Shown here: positions 37,241 through 50,900 of the stretch, piece by piece
Layout of the letters: every line of letters begins with the position of its first letter
How positions within the stretch are numbered: the stretch's first letter is position 1
NCBI GenBank assembly: GCA_947579665.1
Contig: OX388351.1
Coordinates: 57,978,939-58,042,938 of the forward strand
DNA from: Sympetrum striolatum
Taxonomy: Eukaryota; Arthropoda; Insecta; Odonata; Libellulidae
Direction: 5' to 3'
DNA length: 64,000 bases
Program-made: the position numbers and the translations under genes
Notes under the pieces: generated by a model
Told to the model about the DNA's origin: nothing
Database searches by the model: none
The model's input: only the letters and a program-made list of their open reading frames with translations

Positions 37241-37962
37241 AGAGGTAAAAAGCATTAAATGGAAATCGGCGTAGAACCCTGAGACTACGGAAGGCTAGAA
37301 TGACGGCGATTATGTTCAATTAGGATCATTTCTTGCATCGGTACACAAAAGGTGACGTATGGGTCCTTTTATGGAACACGCTTGTTGAAAGAAAGAACCA
37401 TTAATTCCGACATTTCTACTTCATTATAGGTATATCGAAAGCTCTTCTAATTAAGACCTTCCTTAGACATTTATTGAATTTGCTTAGGAGCATCTTTTAT
37501 CGATCGTTTTGGAACTTTCATCGAGTACATCAAGGTCCCCTTGCTCCTTAACTTTCTTAAATTCGCAGTATCACCAGGTATTAATTTATTTATTGCTTTA
37601 TCGGGATCTCAACAGAATTATGTAAGTAATTTGATAAAATATGCCAAAAATTCTACAAATATGAGAAGTATAGTAAATCCTCGATAATTTGGCATCGTCA
37701 AAGAAAACCTTGTGGTGAATTGGTGGTGGTTAAACGTCCTATTTCTATAGCGTAAAATACCAAGGAATGATCGTCCGAGAAATATCTTACACATCAAATT
37801 TCGGTAGTGAAAAACTTTCTCCTTTTGATTTAATCAAATCTAGGGGAACAGTTATGTATCTTTCATTTTTATTTTATTTATTTATTTACACAATTTATAT
37901 GCACGCTTTCCTTTGCTAAGTAAAACTTCATTTCCATCAATTTATTTTTTAATTTTATTATT

Positions 37963-38140
37963 ACTGTGTTTTCGCGGTTTTTTTTCAATCCTCTTCTCTG
38001 TGGGTGTTTTCCTGTAACGTGGGTTTTTTCTTCGTCAACCTTCAGTAGCAAAGATTTTTCCCCACACTCTTTCTTTTTGTTTTAATTTATTTGTATACAT
38101 ATTTAACGTCATCCCCAATAAAGGGTCCATCTATCTATCT
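37963..38140 (+). repeat. Dispersed family CTGTGTTTTCGCG, copy 2
   Basis: This copy has the same ordered blocks as at 25872: CTGTGTTTTCGCGG, GTGTTTTCCTGTAACGTGGG, AAAGATTTTTCCCCACACTC. The 3' part reads CCCCAATAAAGGGTCC and ends in (ATCT)n at about 38128-38140. The AATAAA-plus-microsatellite end suggests insertion by target-primed reverse transcription. Confidence 0.6.
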
Positions 38141-40364
38141 TTCCATCTTCCTCCGTAAGTATTTAAGATTGTTGTCCTTGTGCCTTATATTGTCTTAGGA
38201 GGAACTTTCTCCGCTTACCCACTTTCATTTGTTTATTTTCCGGATTATTCTCGCGAATCAAGCTCTCTCCTAGTTAGCGCCGCGTCTGTTTGCCTCTTTT
38301 CCGGAATCAAATTTGTGGCTTGCCTTCGCGGAAAGCCGTTCGTGACATCTTTCGTTAAAGGGGCCGTTTACGTAATGGAAAGATACTTAACGAACTGCCT
38401 GGACGTAACTCATTGAGGGAGGTGTGTAGGATGAACGGAAGTCGGACTTCTTTTGTTGTCCATTTTATGCTCTCGGGAACCTGGGGCAGCCTATTTGGCG
38501 AATTGATATCTTTTCTTGTCCCGTGCACATGGTTCACCGTTAACTTATGATACTTCCGGTTCTTTTGAAAGGGTTTTTTTATGAAGCCCCCAGATTTTTT
38601 CGAGACTCTTCTTTTCCACAAACTATTATCCCCTTTTTCATATTAAGTGTGACATTTATACCACTCATAATGCATCGTGGAATAGAAAAATAATTATTAC
38701 GCTGATGGAGGTACTATTTTCTCAATTACATCTCGAAGTAATCGTTGTTTAAAATATTTTCTATTATTTCCATCTAATCTGATAGATTCGCTCGCTTATC
38801 ACGTTACGTTAGGTTAAGATTATATGCTATCTGTTTTGCAATTAAATAGTAATATCTTTCAATCTAAACCTTTTTGTAACTAAAACGAGATCAGCTCCTG
38901 AAAACAGTTGGTTTGCGTTTCTTGTGAGTCCCTTTACGAAGTGTAGAATACTGAATTTAGTTGTAGTGTTCGATTTTGTAAAATATTGGTTAAATGTTTT
39001 ATTTGGTTCAATAATTTCAAGAAAATCTTTATTATCTTCGTTCGTAAATTTATTAAAAAATTTTAATCTGCAATTTATTTTACTACATTCCACTTTATTT
39101 TTTATATTTAGTTGATTTTTTCAATGGTATTTTCATGTCGTGATATTGACAAGTTTTGCGTGAATTTGATTTAATTATGAAGTAGAGTTTAATGACAAAT
39201 ATTATTTTTATTATTTTATTCCTTCTATAAAAGTTCAGTGTAGTATGATGATAGGTCGTTATTTGCTTTATTATAATCATCTAAATGTTTGTGTACTGGA
39301 CTATTTCACATTCCATAAAACCAGATCCAATTGCCCTGACTCTCATAATTTTGCTTTATACGTTAGTTACTTTTTTGCTTTCTCATCTAGTGAACACAAT
39401 TACAATTATTTCCTATTCGAGTCTGCATATTTAGAATACGTTAGATACTATATACTGATCATTCAGTTACGGAGGAAGCTTTTGTTGTGCTCAAAAACGT
39501 AATATTGCTCCTTCGACTCATCTTTTATATTTGATGTCAGTTTCCCCATTCTTTTCCGATTAATCGCACCATGTATTTTATTTACGCAGCGCCTGAAACT
39601 TTTGAATTAAAAGAGTTTTATTCGGTTATGAAATAAATAGAAACGGCTTTCGGCAGGATGTAGCCATGGATTCTTTTGTTCGGAAAACTCAGTGGGACAT
39701 TCTTCGCGAAATATTACGAAGTTCAGCTCTTTGTAATTTGGCGACTTTTTTCGTGAGTTCTTCTTTTTCTATCCACTCTCCAAAATCTGACTCACCCAAT
39801 TTTATTTCTCCCTCTAATTTTGCTAATTAAGCATCGTCTTTCGGCTATTGTACCCTTTCCTTTTTTTCTTTTCATGGTTTCCCTCCATTAATTATCCTTT
39901 GTTGCGCAGTCAAACAAGGTCTCTACTGCCTCTCTATTAGAGAGCCTTACTATTGCCTCTCTTATTAAATGGTTAACTAATGGCCTGAGCGATTTTCCAA
40001 TCTGTTAGTTTCGGCGACTCCGCAGAAATTTCAGACCAACGATTATCGTTCGTTTAATTGAATAAATAAGGTCCTCTTTCATTGGACACAAAAAGTTCAG
40101 ATATGTATTTCTCGTCATCGCTCGAAAGATATAAGTTAATATATAACGCATTTATTTTGAGCGAAATTGAGATTATAAAGTCTTTAAAGATCACCTTTAT
40201 ATCTTTATTCACTTCATAATAGATATAAAATTTAAATTGCTCAATCGTGATCAAATTCATTCCGTTTAATAACTGTTTTCGCCAGGTTAATTGGGTTAAT
40301 TTGTATCCTTGAACAAAAATAATTAATTTTTAATTCTACTTTTTGTGCTTTGTTGCTATTATTT

Positions 40365-40440
40365 TGTAGGATTTCAATTAAAATTACGCGTTGGTCATCT
40401 AATTATTTATCTCGTTTATTTTTTGTTGCTTTATCTATGT
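40365..40440 (+). repeat. Dispersed repeat pair A, copy 1
   Basis: TAGGATTTCAATTAAAATTA, then CGCGTT, then ATCTCGTTTATTTTTTGTTG and CTTTATCT, match 52612-52690 with few differences and small gaps. Same orientation; family unknown. Confidence 0.55.
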
Positions 40441-40618
40441 ATGTCAGTTGATATTTTTTCAACGAAAGAAGATGATTTCCCAAACGACGACATTTAGAAC
40501 CAAATTTAATATCATACTGTTTTATTTCCATGAATATCTTAATTATTAGATCTTTAGTGAAAAATTATCTCAAAAGAGCTCTAAACTCTATCTCTTAGCT
40601 TTGGACGATAGAATACAG

Positions 40619-40639
40619 TTATATATATATATATATATC
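40619..40639. repeat. (TA)n microsatellite
   Basis: About ten TA units. No element is recognisable around it. Confidence 0.9.
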
Positions 40640-41577
40640 TTCGGAATCTGTGTATTTTAAATTCGTCTACTACATTTTCTTATGGATGTCACAACAGCTG
40701 ATCAATATCCAACGGGTTTCTAAGGTAAATTCGAACTATGGTACGGTATTCCTCAGAGCTCGTTACTGTGTAAGGCTTTCTCCGGCTACAATTTGAAAAT
40801 TTTCTTCGTTTTTTTCTCTATTTTTTTGGTAAACATTTTTAGTATTATCGAAATTGTCTATCTATTATTTGTCTACATATACACATTTGGGTAGTCGTTT
40901 TCAAAATATCTACCAGCTATCTATACTCCATTCACTCTGGCCGATGTTTACTATTTTTTGTCTTATAGACAACTACAACGGCATTTATTGAGAATTTGCA
41001 TCTTTTATGACACGCCCAACTGAAGCATGCCCCAAGTCGAAATCTGTAATGCCACTGTATACTGCACTGTTTTATTACTTATATCCTGGAACACTTTTTT
41101 TGCCAGTCAAAGAATCACTTCCTATTGCTTTTCACAGCTACCCCTGTTTTTAGATACATTTTTTGTGCAAGGCAGGAATGTGTTCCCCTAAAATTCACGA
41201 ATTTATCCACTCATTAAAAAAATCGTATTTTTCATGTATTGTCTATTTAAGTTATTATCACGACTGAGAAGTTGTAGCGAGAAAAATGAAATCTTTTTAG
41301 GACGCTAAGAAGACCGATTAAAGGCGAGTGGATTGAAATGACTCATCTGTGAATTCGGAAGCGGTTTTTATCTCTCTACATTTCCATGAGAAATCAGTCC
41401 CTTTCAAAACTGCGTATAATATACTGCTTTTTTACAATATCGACGTTGACTCCTGTGGACTAACTTTCATTGTTAGGGGTTGATTGGAACATACGAGTCA
41501 ATTGGCGATCGATGGAAAAATTTTAATTAATATTTATTAATACAGTGTTGAGGAAAGAAAGAGAAGGAGGTTATTAC

Positions 41578-41675
41578 TCGTTGCAACGCATACTGAGAGA
41601 GACTGGATCTCTTGGAACTTTCTGAAGATAATGAGTCTCTCCGAATTTACAGATAAGCCGCTTTAATCAACTCGT
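41578..41675 (+). repeat. Dispersed repeat, copy 2 (partner at 24020)
   Basis: The aligned core is GTTGCAACGCATACTGAGAG, then GAACTTTCTGAAGATAATGA, then CCGAATTTACAGATAAGC. It is diverged from the partner by several substitutions, so both copies are old. Confidence 0.4.
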
Positions 41676-41918
41676 CTTTGATTAGTCGCCCTCTCCTCGT
41701 CCTAAAAGATTTCAATTTTCTTGATCCGCCTTTTCAGTCGTGATTACAATTTTAATTGATTATAGTTGATGTTATTTTTTGAATATATTTATGAAAAATG
41801 TCCTTTTCGATGTATACATTTTTAGTAGTTTTGTGTAATGTTTAGATTTATGTATATTGTGTGTTTTTCTTTCATTACCATCCCTTTCTTTAATCGCAAT
41901 ATTTGTGGTTGCCCTACA

Positions 41919-41991
41919 CAGTGGTGTCCAACGTACGACTCGCGGGCAACGTCCGACCCGCCGAAAAGGTTTATAGGCACCCCGAAATTGA
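41919..41991 (+). mobile_element. hAT-like terminus (CAGTGGTGTCCAACG)
   Basis: The sequence starts CAGTGGTGTCCAACGTACGA and continues CTCGCGGGCAACGTCCGACC and CGCC, closely following the common hAT end CAGTGGTGTCCAAC-(C/G)T-GCGGCCCGCGGGCC. The opposite end was not found within the window, so it may be a solo fragment. Confidence 0.5.
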
Positions 41992-44900
41992 TATCAGTTA
42001 AGACCAATTTCAATTATATTTTTCTCCTAAATTGGTAGTGGCTTTATTTTTCTTAAGTGTTTTTACCTATACAAGCTTCCTTAGGTGTGTGTCCTATCTT
42101 GTCTTCTCAAAAGAAGGGGTAAGTCTCAACGCTACTCAGTTGCAATTCACGACGTTTTTCTCATGCACCTAGTCTCTTTCCGCTTCTAGTGCCTCTGATA
42201 TTTTGCACTTTGGCTTACTATCACTGGCTTTTTTTCAGATTTCCTCTTAAATATAAGCTAGAGTAGTGTTCTCACAACTGCTTTATATATGGAAATAATT
42301 TAGTGTTAGTCAATTTAGTCGAAAGATGTTAGCATCCAGTTTATTTCAGGAGGAAGCGATTTTCCTTGTGAATGAGTCGGGTCTTATTTCAGGGTTATAG
42401 ATTACATTAGATAAAGATGTGTGGCCAAGCGTATTGTCCATTCCAATAATTTTCACTCTCATAAGAAGCAGCAGTATTATATCAAGATTTCAAAAATTAT
42501 GAAATATATGATAAAGTAAGACAAATATACTATGCAAATCTTTTTAAATATTCAATTAAAATTAGATGATATTCATGCTGTAAGTATAATTGATGTCGTT
42601 TAAGGGAGGCATGACCTGTTTGTGGTACTCGTCCTCATTTCTCCTTCTTTGTTTACACCTTATAAGTAATTATATAAATTAATTAAATGCAAAATACATT
42701 ATACGATACCTAGTGATATTTTGTAAAACAGTATTGCATTTTGTAATGCAGCTTATTACTTGTATTCATTACTCTAAAGAATATCGTACGATTAAAAGTC
42801 GAGTTTAGATGGCAGAGGTCTGGCTAAATATGACCAAAAGCACCATTTTTGTCATCTCTATGTATTGGAATCGTGTCCGTGAATAACTTAAATGTCTAGG
42901 TACCTACTTGTTATTTTTCTATTGCGAAGGGTTTAACCGAAATATCTTCGAATATCTTATCGTTTTAAAGAGAGATTTATTTTGGCAATGCCTTGTGCAT
43001 TTTTAGGGTATCAATCAGGTATATTATGTTAAAATTTCGCAGTTCCGTCTGATATTGACTCCATCTGAGTGGAAAATGGCTAGTATCCAATAGACGATGT
43101 AACCCGAAGATTCAGAATTAGTGAACCAGCTCAAGTGTAATTACCTTGGGGTGGGTCCAGCTTTTTCTTTCCGATTGTACTCTGAGGGGACTTTTTATGA
43201 ACTCTCTGGCTTCTGACCACTCAATACTATTTCAAATTGGTTTCCTCGCCATCTTTTTTGTCATTAGTCGTCTAGCCTGGGATTGATCGGGCAGCGTTGA
43301 GATGGAGTTTTTCATTGGATGATTGTATCATTAGGCCACCTAGGAAAGCATTAGACTGATTCATCCTGAAGAGATCATTTACCATTTCATCATCTCGTTT
43401 TGTACAATAGATGACTGTTAAATGAGAATTAGAAAATGAATTATTTTATTCTTAAATCCACCATCAAAACAATTCTTATAAGATATATCTTAACTTTTCT
43501 ATCATTACGTTTTTTACTGTCTATTATCATAACCCTATATAGCTAAAATTGTACGTTAAGTTTAACTGCGATTTAATTTAATTATAACCTTAAAATTATA
43601 ATATAATGTAATTTCATAATTGCGCTATCTCCAGACGTATGTCTAACTGCGGTGGAAAATCTAATAAATAAGTAAATTACAGATATAACAGTACACCAAA
43701 ACTGGTTAGATATTACTCTTGTAAACAAAACAAAGCCGTATTTTTAATAGGCATAGCTGTCCATTGCAGACCGTATCAAAAGTAAAGAAAATGAGAGAAA
43801 AAATAATACTAAGATTTGTTTGCTTAAATGTAAAATATTTGGGAATTTAAAATATTCGAAATAGTCTATGAAGTGGTATCTATTTCAGAAATAATAGAAG
43901 AACAATTTCGCGATAGCTTAAACTATTAAACTTAAGTTGCGACAGATATATCCGAATATCAAGTAGTAGTATAATCGTCAGTAATCAAAACAGCTTGCTT
44001 CATAAATTGGAAGTTGCAAAAAGTGAAAGCAAACGAGTTTCGATTCGTAATTTAAACAGTAAACCCAACATTTTCTGAGAGTGTCTGGTACTCGAGGTTG
44101 TACCCTAAGTTCGGATCTTAAAAAGGCCGCATTGATCGTATAGATCGTATATTCCCATAGTGTTATCTAGCCAGCCGTTTATGTTATAAGCGTGTTCTCT
44201 CGGAATTCAGTTAATATACGTTAACAATTGAAGAGAAATTATAGTCTTCATTCTTTTAATTCTGAATCTCCCGCCTTACCAGCTGTTTTTTGATGGATCT
44301 CGTAAATTTGGTTGGGTATCATACCTCTCTTAAACCCTTTCACAGAAATTTCCAATAACTCATCACAAAATCAAATTAGGTAAATCAGGTAACTATAACA
44401 AAACGTTGTGCTGAAAGCAATAATATGAAAATGCATCGTAGGTCACTATTTAATTGGGTTACGCAGAACCCTGAGTTTCCAAGGATATTTATCTCGGTTT
44501 ATTTGTATTAAATCTTTGTGTTGTACGTAGGAATTTCAAGTTTCAAAGGAATTTTCTATGCCCAGTTGAGAGCTCAGAATTAATTTAATCAGGATATTCT
44601 ATTAATAGAACATGACCTTTAGGATGGAAATTTCCTAAACAAGTACCAATAAAGGCTTCATTTGGAAGGAATTAAAAGTTATCTTTTCAATATTTCGTGA
44701 TTTAACGAGTCCTACAGTTACTGTGTTTGCATTCAGAGCTTATTTTCCTTTTTGGAAAGCTAGTAAATTACGGGCGAAGGGCAGCTTTAATCATCACATA
44801 ATGAATCGCGAGATTTCCTCTCTGTTTTCATGCGGCCATTTCCGATTCTAAAAAAATTCAATTGCCAGGAAATTCTAATCCGCCTATCGTATTCTCTGTA

Positions 44901-45354
44901 GCGATTGACCTATTTCGTAGCAAGTGATGGTACGGGATAGGCTTGCACGCCACTTAATTGAAAGCTTCCATTAAAAAAGCTATTTTTAACGGAAAATTTC
45001 ATACATATATAATGGAATTGGTAATCATGGAATGCTGTTGAATACTTGAAAGACTCGGAGCTTCGCCCAGAACTCCATTTCTGATAGTGAAAACGTGATT
45101 GAATTTTAATGATAAATGCAATTTGTTTTGAGGATTAAATCCTTCTTGCACGTGATAGATAATAATTAAGAGATTAAATAGATTTCGAATCAAATAAACC
45201 AGATATGCATATAATTGATTATAATTAGTTCCATTAACAGTCCATTGTCATTATTGTTGTATGGGTTAGTAACGTGTCTTTGTTCTGGTATTGTGCTCTT
45301 CTATACGAATTTATTAGTGAACGTTTAAGTATTCTTGTCTGCCTTTTTAATTTC

Positions 45355-45400
45355 TTGAAAGGCCAATTAATGATACCAACGTTTCGGCATCAATGTTTAT
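45355..45400 (-). repeat. Retroelement-end motif (TGATGCCGAAACGTTGGTATC)
   Basis: On the minus strand it reads CATTGATGCCGAAACGTTGG and then TATCATTAATTGGCC. A similar string, ACCGAAATGTTGG, occurs on the minus strand near 48330-48345. Both fit the GATGxCGAAACxTTGGT motif class seen at retroelement 3' ends; no further structure is readable. Confidence 0.3.
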
Positions 45401-47114
45401 ATTAAATCTGAAAACCTTCTTCCTAGGAAACCAATGCAGTTCAAATGTTATTTTCTCCTCGAAATTAGTTTACAATTCTCTGAACTACTTATTTTCGAAA
45501 TTACCTCATGAAGCTTCCTTTAATTGGGAAAAACTAACAAAGTTCTTCCAGAACTCAAAAATTAGCTCACAGGCATTGAAATCTTTTAAGGTGGTTTAAT
45601 GTATTTATTTCGTGTATTTAGAATAATTGCATCCTAGACATCGTTTTTAAATATGTTCTTAAAGTTATTTACCCTGACATAAACTTTTAAAAACAGACTA
45701 TCTTTACGTTCACTACCTATTGAATTATGGTAAATTCTAAGAAAGAGTGATACCTTTATTATATCTAATTATATATTTAACTTTTTTCTTTAGTTTTTAA
45801 GGGTCTTTGAGATGAAATATCTATTATTATCATTAATAATATTTCACTGTGGTTTGCCTCCATAGCTATAACTGAAATGGGTATTTTTGGAATTAAAAAT
45901 TTGTTAATTATTTTAGTGGTTCATGTATCGAGGAGAAGAATATTTGGTGATAAATAATGTTTTAAATAAGTCGAAACGCAAAATACTGGTATGATCCGCT
46001 TTTGTCAGTTTTAAATTGTCATTTTTGTGAACTGTAACTGTAGTGTTTGTAGTCTTATTTTATAAATGGAATCCCACCAAATTACGCTTCATCAAGTCCT
46101 TTTTAATAGTATTTATGTCGATAATTTATAGCGGTAACGTTAAGAAAGTTTGATTGTGTTATTGGTTATTACTAAATGGAATAAATCATTTTCTCGCGAT
46201 ACTGGAATGCTACTTCCGCAGAAGTTTTCCCTCAAATTTCTTTAAATGATTGGAGTCATATGTCACTATTCATGTCCACTTTCGGTGAGCCAACCAAGAT
46301 CCACCGCAACATTATCGTTTTCTAAAATGAGATGATCTAAGTGCAGTATATGCAAACAATTGAAATTACATGTCGCACAGCATAAAATGATGAAAGCATT
46401 AATACGTAATTTTTGACATTTGAAATGATTACAATCTCGCCCAATTTGAAAAGGGGGGTATAGAAATTATAGGTTTTATGTTTAAATCTGAAGTAATTTT
46501 CTGTAAAAGAAATAAATATTTTACCACAGTGATATTCGTATCAACTAACTTTATCCTTTGTTGAAACTTAACATGTTATCGGTAATCACCGAATGGAATC
46601 AACAATTTTCTCTCGATGCTGGGTTTCAAATTTCACTGATATGATCCCCCGTTTTGAAATTATCGAAATAAGTCGCAGAAACTGTTTCCCATAAAATATA
46701 TCAAATGAAGTTCCACTCATTGTAGGTGAGACTCTCGTTTGCCTTCGCAAGTTTGGAAAGGTGGCGCGAGCTCGCAGAAAAGAAGCTCCGCAAGTAATCC
46801 TAAGAAAGGCAAAAAAGGATTGTAAAGGAACGTTTCTTCAATTTTTGGGTGTTTTCTCGATCGACCCCCAGAGGTCTCCTGTGATGCGGATTAATTAGAC
46901 CTACGAAAGGGAAAGGGAAAAAGGTCAATGAATGATCACGTGACACAGAAAGAGAAATTAGGGAAAAGGAATCCTCCTCTCTATTTGTTCATTCTGATCC
47001 TTATACGCGACAGTTTTTCAAGTCGTCCAGCTTCTCCGAACTTTGGATATAATTTTCGTGAATTTTCTTACCAGTTTTGGTATATAATGCGGCAATTCAT
47101 TTAGGAAAAAGTTA

Positions 47115-47149
47115 ATGAGGGAGTATCGGGACTCCCGATGCTCCCTCAT
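47115..47149. repeat. 17-bp-arm hairpin with 1-nt loop
   Basis: ATGAGGGAGTATCGGGA and TCCCGATGCTCCCTCAT are reverse complements apart from one T-G wobble, separated by a single C. So tight a palindrome is unusual in this AT-rich intron. Confidence 0.6.
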
Positions 47150-47537
47150 CGCCTTCATCTTCATCGAATCACCCCTTCGCCCTCATCACAAGGTCTATTG
47201 ACCAAGTTCTACCTTTAAAAAAACAAAAGTTACAATATGCATAAAAAGTTCGCTGGACTCTATGCAATACATATGAAAATTGAGTCAGACCGAAAAAAAA
47301 GGAAAAAGTTAATTGAACGCGATCAATGCCCAGCTGCAACCATCACAATACGCCTCCGATAAATAAAAGAAAGGAAAAAGTTAACCAGTTTTACCACGCA
47401 TAAAACACCCCAATGTGGTCATAATGCGTATTTTCAAAATGAGTCATCCCTCAAAAAAAGTGTTTTATAAGTTCGGTCCTACATTTACCTATCAAGAAAC
47501 TTTTAAAGTTAATTTATGTCCAAAGGATATGTGGTAC

Positions 47538-47958
47538 AATAAATAGAACTTTAAAAGGTAAAAGAAGGAAAGATACACAGATTAAATTCTATAAGGAGAT
47601 GGCAGTTCCTACTTTGCTGTACGAATCGGATTGCTAGGCTGGTAAAGAACTTTGGAAAATTGATCATCAAAAATGAAATTCCTTCGAGCGATGGAAGGAC
47701 GCAGGAAGTTATAAACTACGAAACAGGACAATAACAGGGAAATAAGGGCAGAGCTAGATGTCAATTTTATATCGTAAAATTGGCTTAAAACAGATATAAG
47801 TGGAAGGATCACGTAAAATGAATGTCAAAAGACAGGTTTTTAAAGCAGGCTTTAGAATATCAGCCACTTGGAAAGAGGAGTACAGAAATGCCAAGGAAAA
47901 GAAGGTTAAGTGAAGCCGGGACAGGCATAAAGCATAATACTGAATAGTGCAAGGAGAA
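47538..47958 (+). pseudogene. Decayed LINE ORF2, C-terminal end
   Basis: The frame reads GKRRKDTQIKFYKEMAVPTL and LLYESD (consensus TxIKFYKxMAVPTLLYGSE). It then breaks at stops, with KELWKIDHQ in the middle. It then gives KWKDHVK, QALEYQPLGKRSTEMPRKRR and LSEAGTG (consensus KWKxHVxRM, ALxYxPxGKRxxGRPRKRW). The order and spacing are those of a non-LTR retrotransposon tail that is very common in insects. It is 5'-truncated and has several stops. Confidence 0.85.
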
Positions 47959-50900
47959 TAAATAGTTAGAATTTTTTTCATCCCGTTTTTCATTATAACT
48001 AAATTAAATTTTATGTTAGCATACGCTTTACATTTCTTAACTGCCTTTTATGCCAGGCGTTTGCTATACTTTTTCTAGTGTTGTGTGATTATCCGTTATA
48101 TATACCTATAGTTAGTGGGACTTCTATCAGCGGTATCTTTTATTCTTCATTTGTCAATTATTTCAATTTTTTCAGGACCATGAATGAAGTCTGATACGTC
48201 AGACTTAATAATCTCGATCCGGTTGAATAGCTGCTTCTTTCGCTTGGACCTGGATTCGAGAATTGCTAGGGAAACGTTTCCCTGTATGCGAAAATGACCC
48301 AACTTTCTTAATTTTTAAAAACTTTTTGCCAACATTTCGGTAAATTGGTGTTGGAATACAACCCGAAAGATGGGAAGCATTGATGTTCTCCCGAGTTTAT
48401 TAATAGCGGTGAAAGTTTTGAATGCTGCGCGCCGTCGGGTATTTCCCGCTGTAAACACGCGGGAAATTAATCCCTATCGGGGCCTTAACCATCCAATTAC
48501 GCTTTTAGCCAGTGGCTTCGTACCTTTCTCGTCCCATTACCCATTTCGCTAATAAGCAACCCTTCCGTTACTTCCATTCCATGTAGCGAGAGGAAGGGCA
48601 TCGCTCGAACATCACATTAAAGAAGAGTCTTCCTCTTTTATTAAAAGAAAAACAGTTTCCCGTGCCGTGAAAAATGACGGCTTGATTTCCATAGCTGTAA
48701 ACTTAGTTTTTGTGCTTCGTAGTAAACCCCAGGAAAACTATGCTGATCTTCTGGAATACTGGGATCTGAAGCCAGAATTATTCGCGATTTTGCTTTTCCC
48801 TAAGCGCAAGTCTTTGTTCACTCATTCATAAAATACAATGTTAATAATGTTAACGTATTTCCATCATAACTGATTAATTCGCTAGATAAAACTATAGCGT
48901 GTCTTATTCTTGTTATTGATCTGCAATTCAGAGGTGGAATTGTGAGGAATAATTGAGACATAAACTTGTCCTTTATTTCGATTTTTATCGATATTTTATT
49001 TTTCTCTCTTATTATTGACTGCCGTTATTTTGTTCGTGAAGAATGTTTTACTCAAATTTATAGCTTTTCCTGTATTATTCGTGGAATGCACTAGTAATTC
49101 TCTTATTTTTTCTCCGTGAGAAGATGAAAAGTTAGTGTGACTTTTAAACTTTTCGCAACCTTTTTAGTAATCATACATGTCCAAATGTAAACCAAATTCA
49201 TTTATTAATTTTCGCGTAAAAACATTTGTGGCTTTTTGACGAAAGACGCTAGGAATTTTTTTTTCGATTGCATTGTTTTTAAGCCTTTCTCTACAGAATA
49301 TTTTTATTCTGACCTTTCTATTCCCTCTTCAATTTGAAAAGTATCATCATAGCCCTATCATTTACCGTATATTCAATTTTTTCACATTTTACTTGAAAAA
49401 AAAAACAAGAGCCAGATTGATAGGATTAAAGAACCAGAGGAGATGAGAATTGGATGGCTGACATAATAAGTAAAAACATAAATACTGTAAGTACTACAGG
49501 AGATTAACTTTTTGTAATTGTTTACAAGTATGCTTTTTAATTTGAAGGTCTTTAAAGGTGAAATAAGGTACATTCTCTTGAAAGAGTGAGAAGACACAGA
49601 GAACTTTATATCATAAGGGAAGAGAATGCCAGAGATATACAAAAATAAGGAACCTCAGAAATGAACTAACGCTAAATGAAACAAATGGGTTCTGGGAATG
49701 GCAGCGGAGCTCTTTTCTCCGTCAGTGTCTCTATTTATTATATGACAGCTGAAAAGTTTTCCATGAGAGGATATTCTGATGAAATGAAGACTTGAAGGAT
49801 CAGAGAGACCCAAACTGAAGAGAAAAAGAACTTTCTTTTCAGTGTCTGTAACTGTTTCTAAGGCATGGGAATCCGATCTTGTGGTAAAGCTGCTCTCTAG
49901 CAAGACTATCTCATTTCCTCAATCACAGCTCTCTTCAATCGTTCGTATCATTCCCGCCCTTGCGTCCGGTTGAAACTACCACGAGCTCTATATACCTGTT
50001 GGCCTCGTTATCACCAGAGCCATCTGTTGAGTGGGGAGAGTTATAGAACGAATTTAAGATAGGCTAGGAAAATAAGCTACAGGAGTTTTGGGGTAACGAT
50101 TTATGGGTGTTGTTTTGTGGGAGTCGATTCGGTCCTAATGTTGCGTGGAACGCAGTCTTGTTCATAGTGCTAGCGATTCGGAAACCGCCCTCTTACCAAA
50201 CGGTGTTCTGCCCACTTAAAAGGCGCCTCCTCTGTCGCAGCGGAGGGTTGGAAGACCACTCCTTCGGGAGGAATTGTGTAGCATCTGCGAAAGGATTCGA
50301 ATGTAATTTAGTTAAATTGCTCTCGCTTTGATATGGAAACGAAACGACTGTTTTCCACGCCTCTCTCCCTTCAAGTTGACGCAGTATGACTTGAGCCGCA
50401 GAGCTGATGCATATCACAGTATTGATTCTCTAATCAAGTACTTCAAGAAGGAGAAAATATGTAGAAAAAACGCTCTTATAGATCAGCCGAAAGTTGCTGC
50501 TTCAAAAAGAGTTCAAATATTTACCATTTAGCCTTATCGATAGTATGAATTTCTCGTTATTACGAGTATAATATCGTTTATTATACGTTGTTTATTTTTG
50601 CGAGAAGACCTTTTTTCTGTTACCACTTTTGCGCAGTAGTATAGAAATGGATCTCGCGAACTTTTGTCGCACTTATGTTACCTACACCTCGTATTACGTA
50701 AGTTAAGTAAGTTGGTTCAACTGGAGAAATATTCAAGTTACCAGAATTTCTGAACTATTATGAAAGAAATAATTCTTATGGGCATTTTTTTCCTTTTTGC
50801 AGATCTCATAAGGTTGATTTTTTCCGAAAGGAATTTATTGAATAATTTAAAACATCACCAGTCATCAGCACTTCTCACACACTGACTAGTAATTGGGAGC

